A DNA stretch of 64,000 bases from an uncultured Proteiniphilum sp. Lineage in GTDB: Bacteria; Bacteroidota; Bacteroidia; Bacteroidales; Dysgonomonadaceae. Shown here one piece after another: positions 35,260 through 46,223 of this stretch. The notes under the pieces are model-generated. The model was not told where the DNA came from. It saw only the letters and a program-made list of their open reading frames with translations, and searched no databases. The first letter of the stretch is position 1. Each line of letters opens with the position of its first letter. The stretch is from contig NZ_CALNAT010000223.1 in NCBI RefSeq assembly GCF_937873925.1, forward strand, positions 1 through 64,000. Direction: 5' to 3'. The position numbers and the translations under genes are program-made.

Positions 35260-35685
35260 TTATTGAATTTCAATCAGTTTAGAAGTAGATACTTTTTCTT
35301 CTTCCACGGTAGGAATTTCAACGGTCAGCACTCCGTTTTCCACCTTTGCCGAGATTTTATCTTTTTCTACATTGTCGGGCAGCACCATTCTCCTTTGGAA
35401 TTGCGTATAAGAGAATTCGCGTCTCAGATAGGCTCCCTTTTTATCTTTTTCTTCCTGTTCATTCTTCTTTTCAAAAGAGATCACCAGATTATTTTCTTCG
35501 TCGATTCTCACTACACAGTCTTCCTTGGTCATACCCGGAGCAGCGACCTCTACCGTAAATCCATTTTCACTCTGTTGAATATTGATGGCCGGCACCGATT
35601 TGCTGCTGTTTTCCATCCATTCATTACCGAAAAAGTCATTGAATACACTCGGTAACCAGTTGTTTGTACGTCTGATAATTGCCAT
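35260..35685 (-). CDS. Hsp20 small heat-shock chaperone
   Basis: 141 residues. The alpha-crystallin domain runs from 'VPAINIQQSENGFTVEVAAPGMTKEDCVVRIDEENNLVISFEKK' to 'LPDNVEKDKISAKVENGVLTVEIPTVEEEK', with the classic 'A-x-x-x-n-G-V-L' motif (AKVENGVLTVEIP). The N-terminus 'RTNNWLPSVFNDFFGNEW' is the usual short amphipathic arm. It holds unfolding proteins in the cytoplasm until ATP-dependent chaperones act. A GGAG Shine-Dalgarno (AAAGGAG) lies 8 bases before the ATG. The conserved C-terminal I-x-I/V anchor is weak (LIEIQ). Confidence 0.94.
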   Translation of the reverse strand: MAIIRRTNNWLPSVFNDFFGNEWMENSSKSVPAINIQQSENGFTVEVAAPGMTKEDCVVRIDEENNLVISFEKKNEQEEKDKKGAYLRREFSYTQFQRRMVLPDNVEKDKISAKVENGVLTVEIPTVEEEKVSTSKLIEIQ

Positions 35686-36059
35686 AATTTTACTCCTTTC
35701 TTTTATTTCTGTTGGATTTTTTCATTATCGTTACACCATTGAAAGGGCAAAATATATGCCGGCACGAAATTCAGACTATTCCCAACCAAAATAATGACAA
35801 AGTGGCTTAAAAATATTGAAAGTTGATGTAGGATCAGAAATACAAGAGACAAAATGACAGGTGGAGCGCTAGCGATCGCTATCAAAAAGAGGCCATCCAG
35901 GGGAGAATACAGGGACCCCCAAAAGTTGGACAAAAAAACTTTTGGGGTCAGTTCAGAATGGCCTCTTTGTGATTTTATCGGGTGACAAATCTCGTTGACG
36001 CAAGTGTCAGAGTATGGAACGGCCTCTTTTCGATGGGCTTGGCCGTCCGGCAGGAAAGA
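35686..36059. other. 374-bp intergenic region with nested palindrome, no gene
   Basis: No credible reading frame. It contains the nested palindrome at 35886-35968 and, 60 bp on, a further GGCCTCTTTT word (36013-36022) matching its arm. The remainder is unremarkable. Confidence 0.6.
35886..35968. repeat. Nested palindrome with IS-end-like core
   Basis: Outer arms AAAGAGGCCAT (35886-35896) and ATGGCCTCTTT (35958-35968) are perfect. Inner arms GACCCCCAAAAGTT (35914-35927) and AACTTTTGGGGTC (35937-35949) surround GGACAAAAA. The inner sequence resembles terminal repeats of IS3-family elements (GACCCC-AAAAGTTGGACA type). No transposase is present. Confidence 0.65.
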
Positions 36060-37631
36060 TTATTCGAGGATAGAATATGTTTTCTTGCCGGAGTGGGTTT
36101 TACCATATCTGTCGGTAGCCCGCACTTCGATGGTGTGCTTACCTGCAGGCAGATCCGTTTGCACAGGGCCGATCCATAGGTGTGTACTGTTCACCGGATT
36201 CGATGGTCGACGCCCCGGCAGTAATTCCTCGGTGAAATCCCATTCCAGTAATTTTGTGAGATAGTTGAGGTCGGGAGCGGAGACATAGTGCATTTTCCGC
36301 CATTCACCCTCATCGATCCTGTATTCCACCAGATCATTCCGGCTGCCTATAAAGAAATTCACCATTATCTGCGATGTCGTTCTTCCTTTATGCGGGACTA
36401 CTTTCGGGGCAAAGATATTCATTTGATGATCGCTTTCCCTACCGGCTACTTTATAATCCACATCATATTGGTTCCCGCTGATATTCAGGAAAGCGTACCC
36501 TTGCGGCGTGCCGTCGCGCATAGTGGCATCGGGCCATCCGTTCTCATCCAGTTTTCCCGAATACCAGTCGCCTGAAGTAGTGGCCACATTATATTCATGC
36601 AAAGGTTTTTTTCCTTTCCAGCCGTCTGCTTCGGTGTATTCGATCTGGTCCTGTAAATGGGTGTGTGCCGACATGATCAGCACGTTCTCATAATCCTTCA
36701 GCAGGTCGAACACCCGCTGACGGTCTTCTAACCGGTACGAACCGCCCGAATTGTCTTTCATATGAATGTGTTGTGACAAAACCACCAGTTTATCTTTGGG
36801 AACATGCTTCAGGTTGTTTTCCAGGAAAATAAGCTGATCTTCCCGGTAACCGCCCCAGTAGCCTTTCCCGTCACGGGGATCGGGATAGAGGATGTTGTCG
36901 AGGATGATAAAATGCGCCTTACCGTAGTTAAAGGCATAATTGGCACTACCGAAATTCTTTTTGAAGGTTTCATCCGAAAGTTTGTCGGATGGAGCGTCGT
37001 AATTCATGTCGTGGTTGCCCATTACGTTATACCACGGCAGTTGTAGACGGCGCATCCGCTCTTTGTAGACAGGATGCAGGTCGAGGTTATCGCCTGCGAT
37101 ATCACCTAAGCTGATCCCGAAAAGGGTCTTGTCGGTCTTCTTCACATCATTCACGATTTTTTCCGTGAAATAGTCCATATCCTGAATGGAGTAGGGTTGT
37201 GGGTCACCGAAAACAACGGCGGTGAAATTCTCCGGCTCAGCCTGTTTGTAGAGGGCAAAATCTATCGACTTCGGGAGATTTCCCGTGGGTGATATCCCTT
37301 TATAGGTGAAAGAGTCGGGTGAACCCTCCGGTTTGTGGTGATAATAAAACCGGGGAATAAAATTTTCGTCCGCCGGGGTTTGGTATCCGCCGGGCTTGAC
37401 CACGAAAATAGTATTGCCGTCGCTCACGGGGAGAGTGTAAAATCCTTTACTGTCCGTGAGTACCACATCGGTACCGTTTGAAACCGCCACATGGGAAATT
37501 CCGGCTTCACGCCGGTCTTTTCTGCCGTTTCCGTTGACATCTTCATATACATATCCTTTAGTTGTCTGTTGAGAATAGACAAGGATACTACTGAATAATA
37601 GCAGGGTAAGAACGAGTAAATTTTTTTGCAT
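36060..37631 (-). CDS. Secreted calcineurin-like phosphoesterase with N- and C-terminal beta domains
   Basis: 523 residues with a Sec signal (MQKNLLVLTLLLFSSILVYSQ). Residues ~25-95 form a transthyretin-like domain ('GYVYEDVNGNGRKDRREAGISHVAVSNGTDVVLTDSKGFYTLP'). The phosphoesterase core has 'AVVFGDPQPYS', 'SLGDIAGDN', 'NVMGNHDMNYD', 'VLSQHIHMKD' and 'SAHTHLQDQ', so the two-metal site is complete. The C-terminal ~150 residues are a beta-sandwich specific to this Bacteroidetes group (MetallophosN/C architecture). Substrate unknown; likely phosphomono- or diesters in the periplasm. It is transcribed in the same direction as the beta-galactosidase gene upstream, 92 bp away. Confidence 0.92.
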   Translation of the reverse strand: MQKNLLVLTLLLFSSILVYSQQTTKGYVYEDVNGNGRKDRREAGISHVAVSNGTDVVLTDSKGFYTLPVSDGNTIFVVKPGGYQTPADENFIPRFYYHHKPEGSPDSFTYKGISPTGNLPKSIDFALYKQAEPENFTAVVFGDPQPYSIQDMDYFTEKIVNDVKKTDKTLFGISLGDIAGDNLDLHPVYKERMRRLQLPWYNVMGNHDMNYDAPSDKLSDETFKKNFGSANYAFNYGKAHFIILDNILYPDPRDGKGYWGGYREDQLIFLENNLKHVPKDKLVVLSQHIHMKDNSGGSYRLEDRQRVFDLLKDYENVLIMSAHTHLQDQIEYTEADGWKGKKPLHEYNVATTSGDWYSGKLDENGWPDATMRDGTPQGYAFLNISGNQYDVDYKVAGRESDHQMNIFAPKVVPHKGRTTSQIMVNFFIGSRNDLVEYRIDEGEWRKMHYVSAPDLNYLTKLLEWDFTEELLPGRRPSNPVNSTHLWIGPVQTDLPAGKHTIEVRATDRYGKTHSGKKTYSILE

Positions 37632-37723
37632 TGCGATGAGTTTTATGATTCAATTACCTTGAACTGTAAAGATAGATTTTTCTTCCCGTCAATCTGTTAC
37701 GAAATGGTGAATATTAATCACCC

Positions 37724-41184
<3,461 letters not shown>

Positions 41185-41528
41185 CGAAGAATGGACGGAG
41201 TCCATTGACTTCCATTGGGTCGTCGAACGTTGTTTCGCCATATTGACTACGTCGATTACTTTATAATTCATGTTCCTTACCTGAGAATTTTTGATATGCT
41301 CGTTCCAAAGGTATCATATGGAACTATCTTTTAATCATCTGCTTGAGTGTGATGATGTTCATGCTCGTTTCATATATTATATATTTAAGAATAAAGAGTA
41401 AAGATTTTAGAATTTGACTACGTCGATTTTGGCTCCACCGAACGTTGTTTCAATTCATGATTTCAAAATTTCATTCTAGCTAAACAATCCCATTGGCACA
41501 TTCATTATCCCCTCATTAAATCGTTAAA
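41185..41528. other. Long gap upstream of the beta-galactosidase gene: shared upstream element plus word repeats, no gene
   Basis: Contains the upstream element copy at 41315-41374 and a word-like stretch from ~41395 (AATAAAGAGTAAAG, CATTAAATCGTTAAATCACC). TTGACTACGTCGATT occurs twice (near 41253 and 41404) and GAACGTTGTTTC also twice (near 41226 and 41438). No coding potential seen. Confidence 0.55.
41315..41374 (-). repeat. Shared ~60-bp upstream element, copy 1
   Basis: Aligns with 42431-42490 over its whole length: GAAACGAGC, a central ATCACAC, ATGATTAAAAG and AGTTCCAT blocks (read on the - strand) are shared. Lies ~170 bp before the beta-galactosidase start. Confidence 0.6.
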
Positions 41529-42404
41529 TCACCTAATCCCCTTATCTATTGCTGCGAGAAGGTTGTCGGCCAGCCGGCTCGCACCCAGACGGAAGAGGGT
41601 ATTGTTGCACCACTCTTCACCAAGGATCTCTTTCACAATGGTATAATATTTTACCGCATCTTCTGGAGTAGCAATTCCTCCGGACATTTTCAGGCCGATT
41701 TTCCTTCCGGTTTTGGCATGATAGGAGTGGATAGCATGGCACATCACATACGCCGCTTCCGGCGAGGCTCCGGGATATCCTTTCCCGGTGGATGTCTTCA
41801 GAAAATCGGCTCCTGAATAGAGCGACAGGATGGCTGCATTATGAATATTCTTTACATTCTGTAATGCTCCGGTCTCAAGAATTATTTTCAGAGTGGCATG
41901 GCGGCAGGCCTCCTTTATCTCGGTGAGTTCTTCACACATCTCTTCATATTCAGCATCCAGAAATTTTCCCACGTTGATAACCACATCGATTTCATCCGCA
42001 CCGTCTGCCACAGCGAGCGCCGTTTCCGCGACTTTGATCTCACTGAAAGTTTGGGAGGAGGGGAATCCCCCTGCTACACAGGCGATCTTTACATCGGCAG
42101 TCAACGCCTCTTTCACCGTCCGGGCAAAGTTGGGATAAACACAGATGGCCGCTACATTATTCATTTCCGAATTCGAGCCGTCAACCGTGTTTACCTTTTC
42201 AGTGAATTTCCAGATACTTTCATTCGAATCTGTACTGTTGAGCGAGGTGAGGTCTATACAGCTATACAACTTCTTATACACTTCCGGATTATTATTCTCA
42301 CTGTACTTTTCCGCAAGAAGGTCACTTACTTTTTTCGAAACCTCTTCGTCCGTCAGCGTAAACGGATGAGCATTGATCGCTTTGATATATTTGTCTGTTT
42401 TCAT
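41529..42404 (-). CDS. deoC: Deoxyribose-phosphate aldolase
   Basis: 291 residues from ATG 42404. An upstream in-frame ATG (42425) lies inside the recurring leader element, so the downstream ATG after ATCGT is preferred. Class I aldolase of nucleoside breakdown: cleaves 2-deoxyribose-5-phosphate to glyceraldehyde-3-phosphate and acetaldehyde. Motifs: 'VAAICVYPNF', 'DGADEIDVVINVGKFLDAEYEE', the Schiff-base Lys in 'ADFLKTSTGKGYPGASPEAA', and 'KIGLKMSGGIATPEDAVKYY'. Slightly long for the family (~220-260), with an N-terminal extension of the kind seen in Bacteroides. It is last in the mnmG-apt-uvrC-dtd-mazG-deoC run. Confidence 0.95.
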   Translation of the reverse strand: MKTDKYIKAINAHPFTLTDEEVSKKVSDLLAEKYSENNNPEVYKKLYSCIDLTSLNSTDSNESIWKFTEKVNTVDGSNSEMNNVAAICVYPNFARTVKEALTADVKIACVAGGFPSSQTFSEIKVAETALAVADGADEIDVVINVGKFLDAEYEEMCEELTEIKEACRHATLKIILETGALQNVKNIHNAAILSLYSGADFLKTSTGKGYPGASPEAAYVMCHAIHSYHAKTGRKIGLKMSGGIATPEDAVKYYTIVKEILGEEWCNNTLFRLGASRLADNLLAAIDKGIR

Positions 42405-42436
42405 ACGATTTTTTATTCTTTTCATTAAAGTGTATG
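42405..42436 (-). promoter_or_regulatory. Recurring leader element before deoC
   Basis: Read on the - strand: ATACACTTTAATGAAAAG then AATAAAAAATCGT and ATG. Third instance of the leader; here it is directly joined to the ~60-bp upstream element. Confidence 0.55.
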
Positions 42437-42490
42437 AAACTCGCTTTTAATCATTTCCTTGTGTGATAATAATTATAACGCTCGTTTCAT
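42431..42490 (-). repeat. Shared ~60-bp upstream element, copy 2
   Basis: Aligns with 41315-41374. It has partial dyad symmetry, GAAACGAGC at one end and GCGAGTTTC at the other (- strand). Directly upstream of the deoC leader. Confidence 0.6.
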
Positions 42491-42554
42491 CGGTTTTTTA
42501 TTCTCTCCTCTTTATTGAATATACGTTTATTTGTTACTGTTTATTAATATTATT

Positions 42555-42878
42555 TTATAATTTACTGTTATTCAGATGCCTGTCTGCATCTCTCCGTGTC
42601 TTTTTCTCTATGTTTTTATACAACGCATCCTCCAGATCCACTCCGGTTTGGTTAGCCAGACAGAGTAATACCCAAAGCACATCCGCCATTTCATCCGCCA
42701 GATTTTTCGATAAATCCGATTTTTTGAACGATTGATCGCCGTATGTTCGTGCCATGATCCGTGCCAATTCACCGACTTCTTCGGTGAGAATGGTCATATT
42801 GGTCAGCTCGCTGAAATAGCGTACACCATAGGTTTTGATCCATTGATCCACCTGTTGTTGGGCTTCCTGTATTGTCAT
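42555..42878 (-). CDS. MazG-like nucleotide pyrophosphohydrolase
   Basis: 107 residues, all-alpha. The Mg-binding motif is split as 'ILTEEVGELARIMA' (E-E-x-x-E) and 'LADEMADVLWVLLCLANQTGVDLEDAL' (D-E-x-x-D), characteristic of single-domain MazG/dUTPase-like (YpjD-type) enzymes that hydrolyse non-canonical NTPs to NMP and pyrophosphate. Cytoplasmic. Conserved neighbour of dtd and deoC in Bacteroidales. Confidence 0.92.
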   Translation of the reverse strand: MTIQEAQQQVDQWIKTYGVRYFSELTNMTILTEEVGELARIMARTYGDQSFKKSDLSKNLADEMADVLWVLLCLANQTGVDLEDALYKNIEKKTRRDADRHLNNSKL

Positions 42879-42941
42879 TTTTTCCTATATTGATCGTCGG
42901 TTTAATTTTATTCCTTGCCGCTTGGGGCTGGAAAGTGAAAA

Positions 42942-43394
42942 TTATTCCCTGTTTTTTGAATCTATCCAGATCGTTACAGGGCCGTCATTTACGAGCCCTA
43001 TCTGCATATCGGCGCCAAATTCGCCGGTGGCTACCTGTTTGTATAACATCTCCGACAGGGATGCACAAAATTGGTTGTAGATCGGGATCGAAATCTCCGG
43101 TTTCGCCGCACGGATATAGGAGGGACGATTTCCCTTTTTTGTGCTGGCATGCAACGTAAACTGTGAAACCACTAAGATATCGCCTCCGGTTTCCAGTACC
43201 GATCGGTTCATAACTCCTTTTTCATCGTCAAATATACGTAAATTCACCGTTTTTTTGCATAAAAAAGCGATATCTTCTTCATTATCGGTCTCCTCTATAC
43301 CCACAAAAAGTAACATCCCCGCTCCGATACCGCTTATCTTCCGTTTGTCGATATGAACAGAGGCTTCTCTTACGCGTTGAATAAGTAGTCTCAT
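42942..43394 (-). CDS. dtd: D-aminoacyl-tRNA deacylase
   Basis: 150 residues, the normal length. N-terminal 'MRLLIQRVREASVHID', the catalytic-pocket motifs 'VVSQFTLHAST' (S-Q-F-T-L) and 'LVNDGPVTIWID' (G-P-V-T carrying the chirality-proofreading cis-Gly-Pro) are present. It removes D-amino acids, and Gly from tRNA-Ala, after mischarging. In the housekeeping run upstream of the MazG-like gene. Confidence 0.97.
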   Translation of the reverse strand: MRLLIQRVREASVHIDKRKISGIGAGMLLFVGIEETDNEEDIAFLCKKTVNLRIFDDEKGVMNRSVLETGGDILVVSQFTLHASTKKGNRPSYIRAAKPEISIPIYNQFCASLSEMLYKQVATGEFGADMQIGLVNDGPVTIWIDSKNRE

Positions 43395-43543
43395 AAATTA
43401 TTCAATAGTTTTTTACCCGGTATGCCGGAAATATATCTTTTTAATCTGTCCCCGCCTTTTTAATATATATAAAGAAAATCGGATTACCTGTTTCAGATAA
43501 TTTGTTTTGGATAATTTTATCAGAAAAATCTACGAATAATTTT

Positions 43544-45334
43544 TTACCCGTGTATCCATTTCCAGATGATCTCTCCTTTGCTCTTCCCGATCAGCGAGAT
43601 GATCTCTCCTTTGCTTGCTTCTTTGATACGTTTGACACTATTGAAGTGAATGAGTAATCTCTTTTTGGTTTCGGGACCGATCCCTTTGACCTGATCCAGT
43701 TCGGACGTTGTTTGCGACTTGCTTCTTTTTTGCCGGTGAAAAGTGATCCCGAACCGGTGTGCTTCATTCCGTGCCTGCTGAATGAGTTTTAACGTTTCGG
43801 AATTCTTGTCGATATAGAGCGGAACAGGATCTTCCGGAAAATATATTTCCTCCAAACGCTTGGCAATGCCTATAACCGCGATTTTGCCGTATAGCCCGAT
43901 TTTCTGAAGCGATTCTACGGCAGCGTGTAATTGTCCCTTACCTCCGTCAATTATAATGAGTTGGGGTAGGGAAGCGCCTTCGTTAAGCAGCCGAGAGTAG
44001 CGTCTTTCCACAATCTCTCGCATCGATGCAAAATCATCCGGGCCTACGACGCTTTTCACGTTGTAATGGCGGTAGTCTTTTTTAGAAGGCTTCGCTTTTT
44101 TGAAAACTACACACGCTGCCACCGGATTTGTCCCCTGTATATTGGAGTTGTCGAAGCACTCGATATGCCAGGGAATTTCTTTTAATTGCAGATCGGTTTG
44201 TACGCCCTTCAATATTCTGGTTGTCCGTTGCTCCGGATTGAGCATCTCCGCTTTTTTCAATTTGTCGATCTTGTATTGTTTTACATTTTTTTCCGACAAG
44301 CTGAGGAGTGTTCGTTTTTCCCCCCGCTGGGGTACGGTAAACTCTACTTCCGGCAGTTTCAAATCCGGGATAAAGGGAACAATAATCTCTTTCATTTCAC
44401 TGCCGAACCGTTGGCGCATTTCCACAATCCCCATGCCGAGCAATTCCTCCGGTGACTCATCGAGTTTCTTTTTATATTCGAAGGTGTAGGCCTGTGTTAT
44501 GGCTCCGTTTACAACATGTAAGTAGTTGATATATGCAGAGTTATCGTCCTCTTCAATGGAGAAAATATCCAAATTATAATTGATATTGCTCACCACCTGC
44601 GATTTTTCTCTGAAATTCTGGATCAACAACAGCTTCTCTTTTAATCTATGGGCTTCTTCAAAACGCAGTTGATCCGCCAGGAACTGCATCTTTTCATGGA
44701 TCTGCTTCTCAATAATAGACACATTCCCTTTCAGTATCTCGATGATCTCTTCAATATTTTTATTGTAATCTTCCAGCAACTGTAATCCCTCACATGGGCC
44801 TTCACACCGTTTGATATGATACTCGAGACATACTTTGAATTTGCCGGCCGCTATATTTTCGGGTGTCAGATTAAGCTGGCAGGTACGTATTTTATAGACC
44901 CTCCTGAAAATTTCCAAAAGAGCATTGACGGATTGTACCGATGTGTAGGGGCCGAAATATCTGGAGCCGTCCTTCACGATAGTCCGGGTTTTATAGACCC
45001 GTGGGAAGTATTCATTTTTCACCACGATGAAAGGATAGGATTTGTCATCTTTCAGCATCACATTATACCGTGGTTTCAACTGCTTGATCAAATTATTTTC
45101 CAGCAGGAAGGTATCCTCTTCCGAGTTGACGACAATATATTTTATCTGCTGGATTTTTCTTACCAGAATGCGGGTCTTGGGATGCTCATGATATTTGCTG
45201 AAATAAGAGGTAACCCTTTTTTTCAGATTCTTGGCCTTCCCGACATAAATGACGGTACCATTCTCATCAAGGAACTGATAGCAGCCCGGATGATGAGGGA
45301 TAACGGCAAGCGTATTTTTAATTTCGTCGGTCAT
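43544..45334 (-). CDS. uvrC: Excinuclease ABC subunit C
   Basis: 596 residues. N-terminal GIY-YIG nuclease ('PGCYQFLDENGTVIYVGKAKNLKKRVTSYF'), central Cys-containing and UVR region ('ISIIEKQIHEKMQFLADQLRFEEAHRLKEKL'), RNase-H-like nuclease ('IECFDNSNIQGTNPVAACVVFKKAKPSKKDYRHYNVK', 'LIIIDGGKGQLHAA'), and C-terminal helix-hairpin-helix pair ('LDQVKGIGPETKKRLLIHFNSVKRIKEASKGEI'). Makes both incisions around bulky DNA lesions with UvrAB. Confidence 0.98.
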   Translation of the reverse strand: MTDEIKNTLAVIPHHPGCYQFLDENGTVIYVGKAKNLKKRVTSYFSKYHEHPKTRILVRKIQQIKYIVVNSEEDTFLLENNLIKQLKPRYNVMLKDDKSYPFIVVKNEYFPRVYKTRTIVKDGSRYFGPYTSVQSVNALLEIFRRVYKIRTCQLNLTPENIAAGKFKVCLEYHIKRCEGPCEGLQLLEDYNKNIEEIIEILKGNVSIIEKQIHEKMQFLADQLRFEEAHRLKEKLLLIQNFREKSQVVSNINYNLDIFSIEEDDNSAYINYLHVVNGAITQAYTFEYKKKLDESPEELLGMGIVEMRQRFGSEMKEIIVPFIPDLKLPEVEFTVPQRGEKRTLLSLSEKNVKQYKIDKLKKAEMLNPEQRTTRILKGVQTDLQLKEIPWHIECFDNSNIQGTNPVAACVVFKKAKPSKKDYRHYNVKSVVGPDDFASMREIVERRYSRLLNEGASLPQLIIIDGGKGQLHAAVESLQKIGLYGKIAVIGIAKRLEEIYFPEDPVPLYIDKNSETLKLIQQARNEAHRFGITFHRQKRSKSQTTSELDQVKGIGPETKKRLLIHFNSVKRIKEASKGEIISLIGKSKGEIIWKWIHG

Positions 45335-45462
45335 GACAGGGTAGGGGAGAATAATATTACAACTGCAAATTTATCTGATTTCTTTTTGAAACCGCCGGCG
45401 GTATAATTCGGTAAACGGCAGATCATCGAAGACAACGTCTGTTACCGGTATTTCCCGTCCGT

Positions 45463-45987
45463 TTAAAACTTAATAACCGAATTTACTTCCACATCTTTCG
45501 GGAAATGTTCCATGCCATTCAGCTCTTCCAATTCTATAAGAAAGTTGATGTGGATTTTTTTTACACCTAATTTTTTTACAAGGTTATAAGCGGCCACCAT
45601 CGTTCCGCCGGTCGCCAATAAATCGTCGTGGAGTAATACCACATCTTCTTTTGTCAGCGCATCCTCATGGATCTGTATAATATCCTCCCCATATTCTTTC
45701 GTATAGGTTTCTTCAATCACTGTGTAGGGAAGCTTACCGGGCTTACGAATAGGAACAAATCCTGCCCCTAACCGGATAGCTACGGCGGGTCCCATGAAAA
45801 AGCCTCTGGATTCGATTCCCACCACTTTGGTAATCCCTTTGTCTTTGTACCTTTCATACAGGATATCCGAAAGTTCTTTCAGGTGAGAAGCCGATTGGAA
45901 CAGGGTAGTGATGTCTTTGAATTGGATCCCCGGTATGGGGAAATCAGGTATGTTCCTGACAGCGGAAGTAAGTGTTTCGATACTCAT
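45463..45987 (-). CDS. apt: Adenine phosphoribosyltransferase
   Basis: 174 residues, typical length. 'IPDFPIPGIQFKDIT' at the N-terminus, 'KVVGIESRGFFMGPAVAIRLGAGFVPIRKPGKLP' and the PRPP-binding loop 'VVLLHDDLLATGGTMVAA' are all intact. Salvages adenine to AMP. It follows mnmG on the same strand after a 236-bp gap that carries a repeat and a parS-like site. Confidence 0.97.
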   Translation of the reverse strand: MSIETLTSAVRNIPDFPIPGIQFKDITTLFQSASHLKELSDILYERYKDKGITKVVGIESRGFFMGPAVAIRLGAGFVPIRKPGKLPYTVIEETYTKEYGEDIIQIHEDALTKEDVVLLHDDLLATGGTMVAAYNLVKKLGVKKIHINFLIELEELNGMEHFPKDVEVNSVIKF

Positions 45988-46027
45988 TTTTATTATTCAT
46001 TAAAATTAGTCGTTTTCAAGTCTTATT

Positions 46028-46122
46028 GACTATTTGAGTCGCCTTCGCTCCTCGATTTTCAATTCTGCGCTCGGCAAAACCAAAGCAAGCTTTGCTTCGG
46101 CTCTCACTTAACGAAATAGTTC
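46028..46122 (-). repeat. Two-copy repeat with exchanged central hairpin, copy 2
   Basis: 46028-46078 and 46101-46122 match the reverse complement of 12452-12502 and 12412-12433. Between them sits the hairpin CAAAGC-AA-GCTTTG, unlike the central hairpin of copy 1. A shorter echo of the end, CGCTTAACGAAAACGTTCTATG region, follows at ~46161-46182. Confidence 0.8.
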
Positions 46123-46198
46123 TATGCTCGACATAGTCAAAACAAGTGTTGCCTCTGTAGTCGCTTAACGAAAACGTTCTATGTTTATTCTTTTTGAA

Positions 46199-46214
46199 TG
46201 TTCCACGTGAAACA
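46199..46214. promoter_or_regulatory. parS-type ParB (Spo0J) binding site
   Basis: TGTTCCACGTGAAACA agrees at every defined position with the widely conserved parS consensus TGTTNCACGTGAAACA. The dyad extends outward to GAATGTT ... AACATTC (46196-46217). It lies 9 bp beyond the mnmG (gidA) stop codon, in the neighbourhood where parS sites cluster in many chromosomes. ParB and ParA genes are not in the window. Confidence 0.85.
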
Positions 46215-46223
46215 TTCCTTGTT

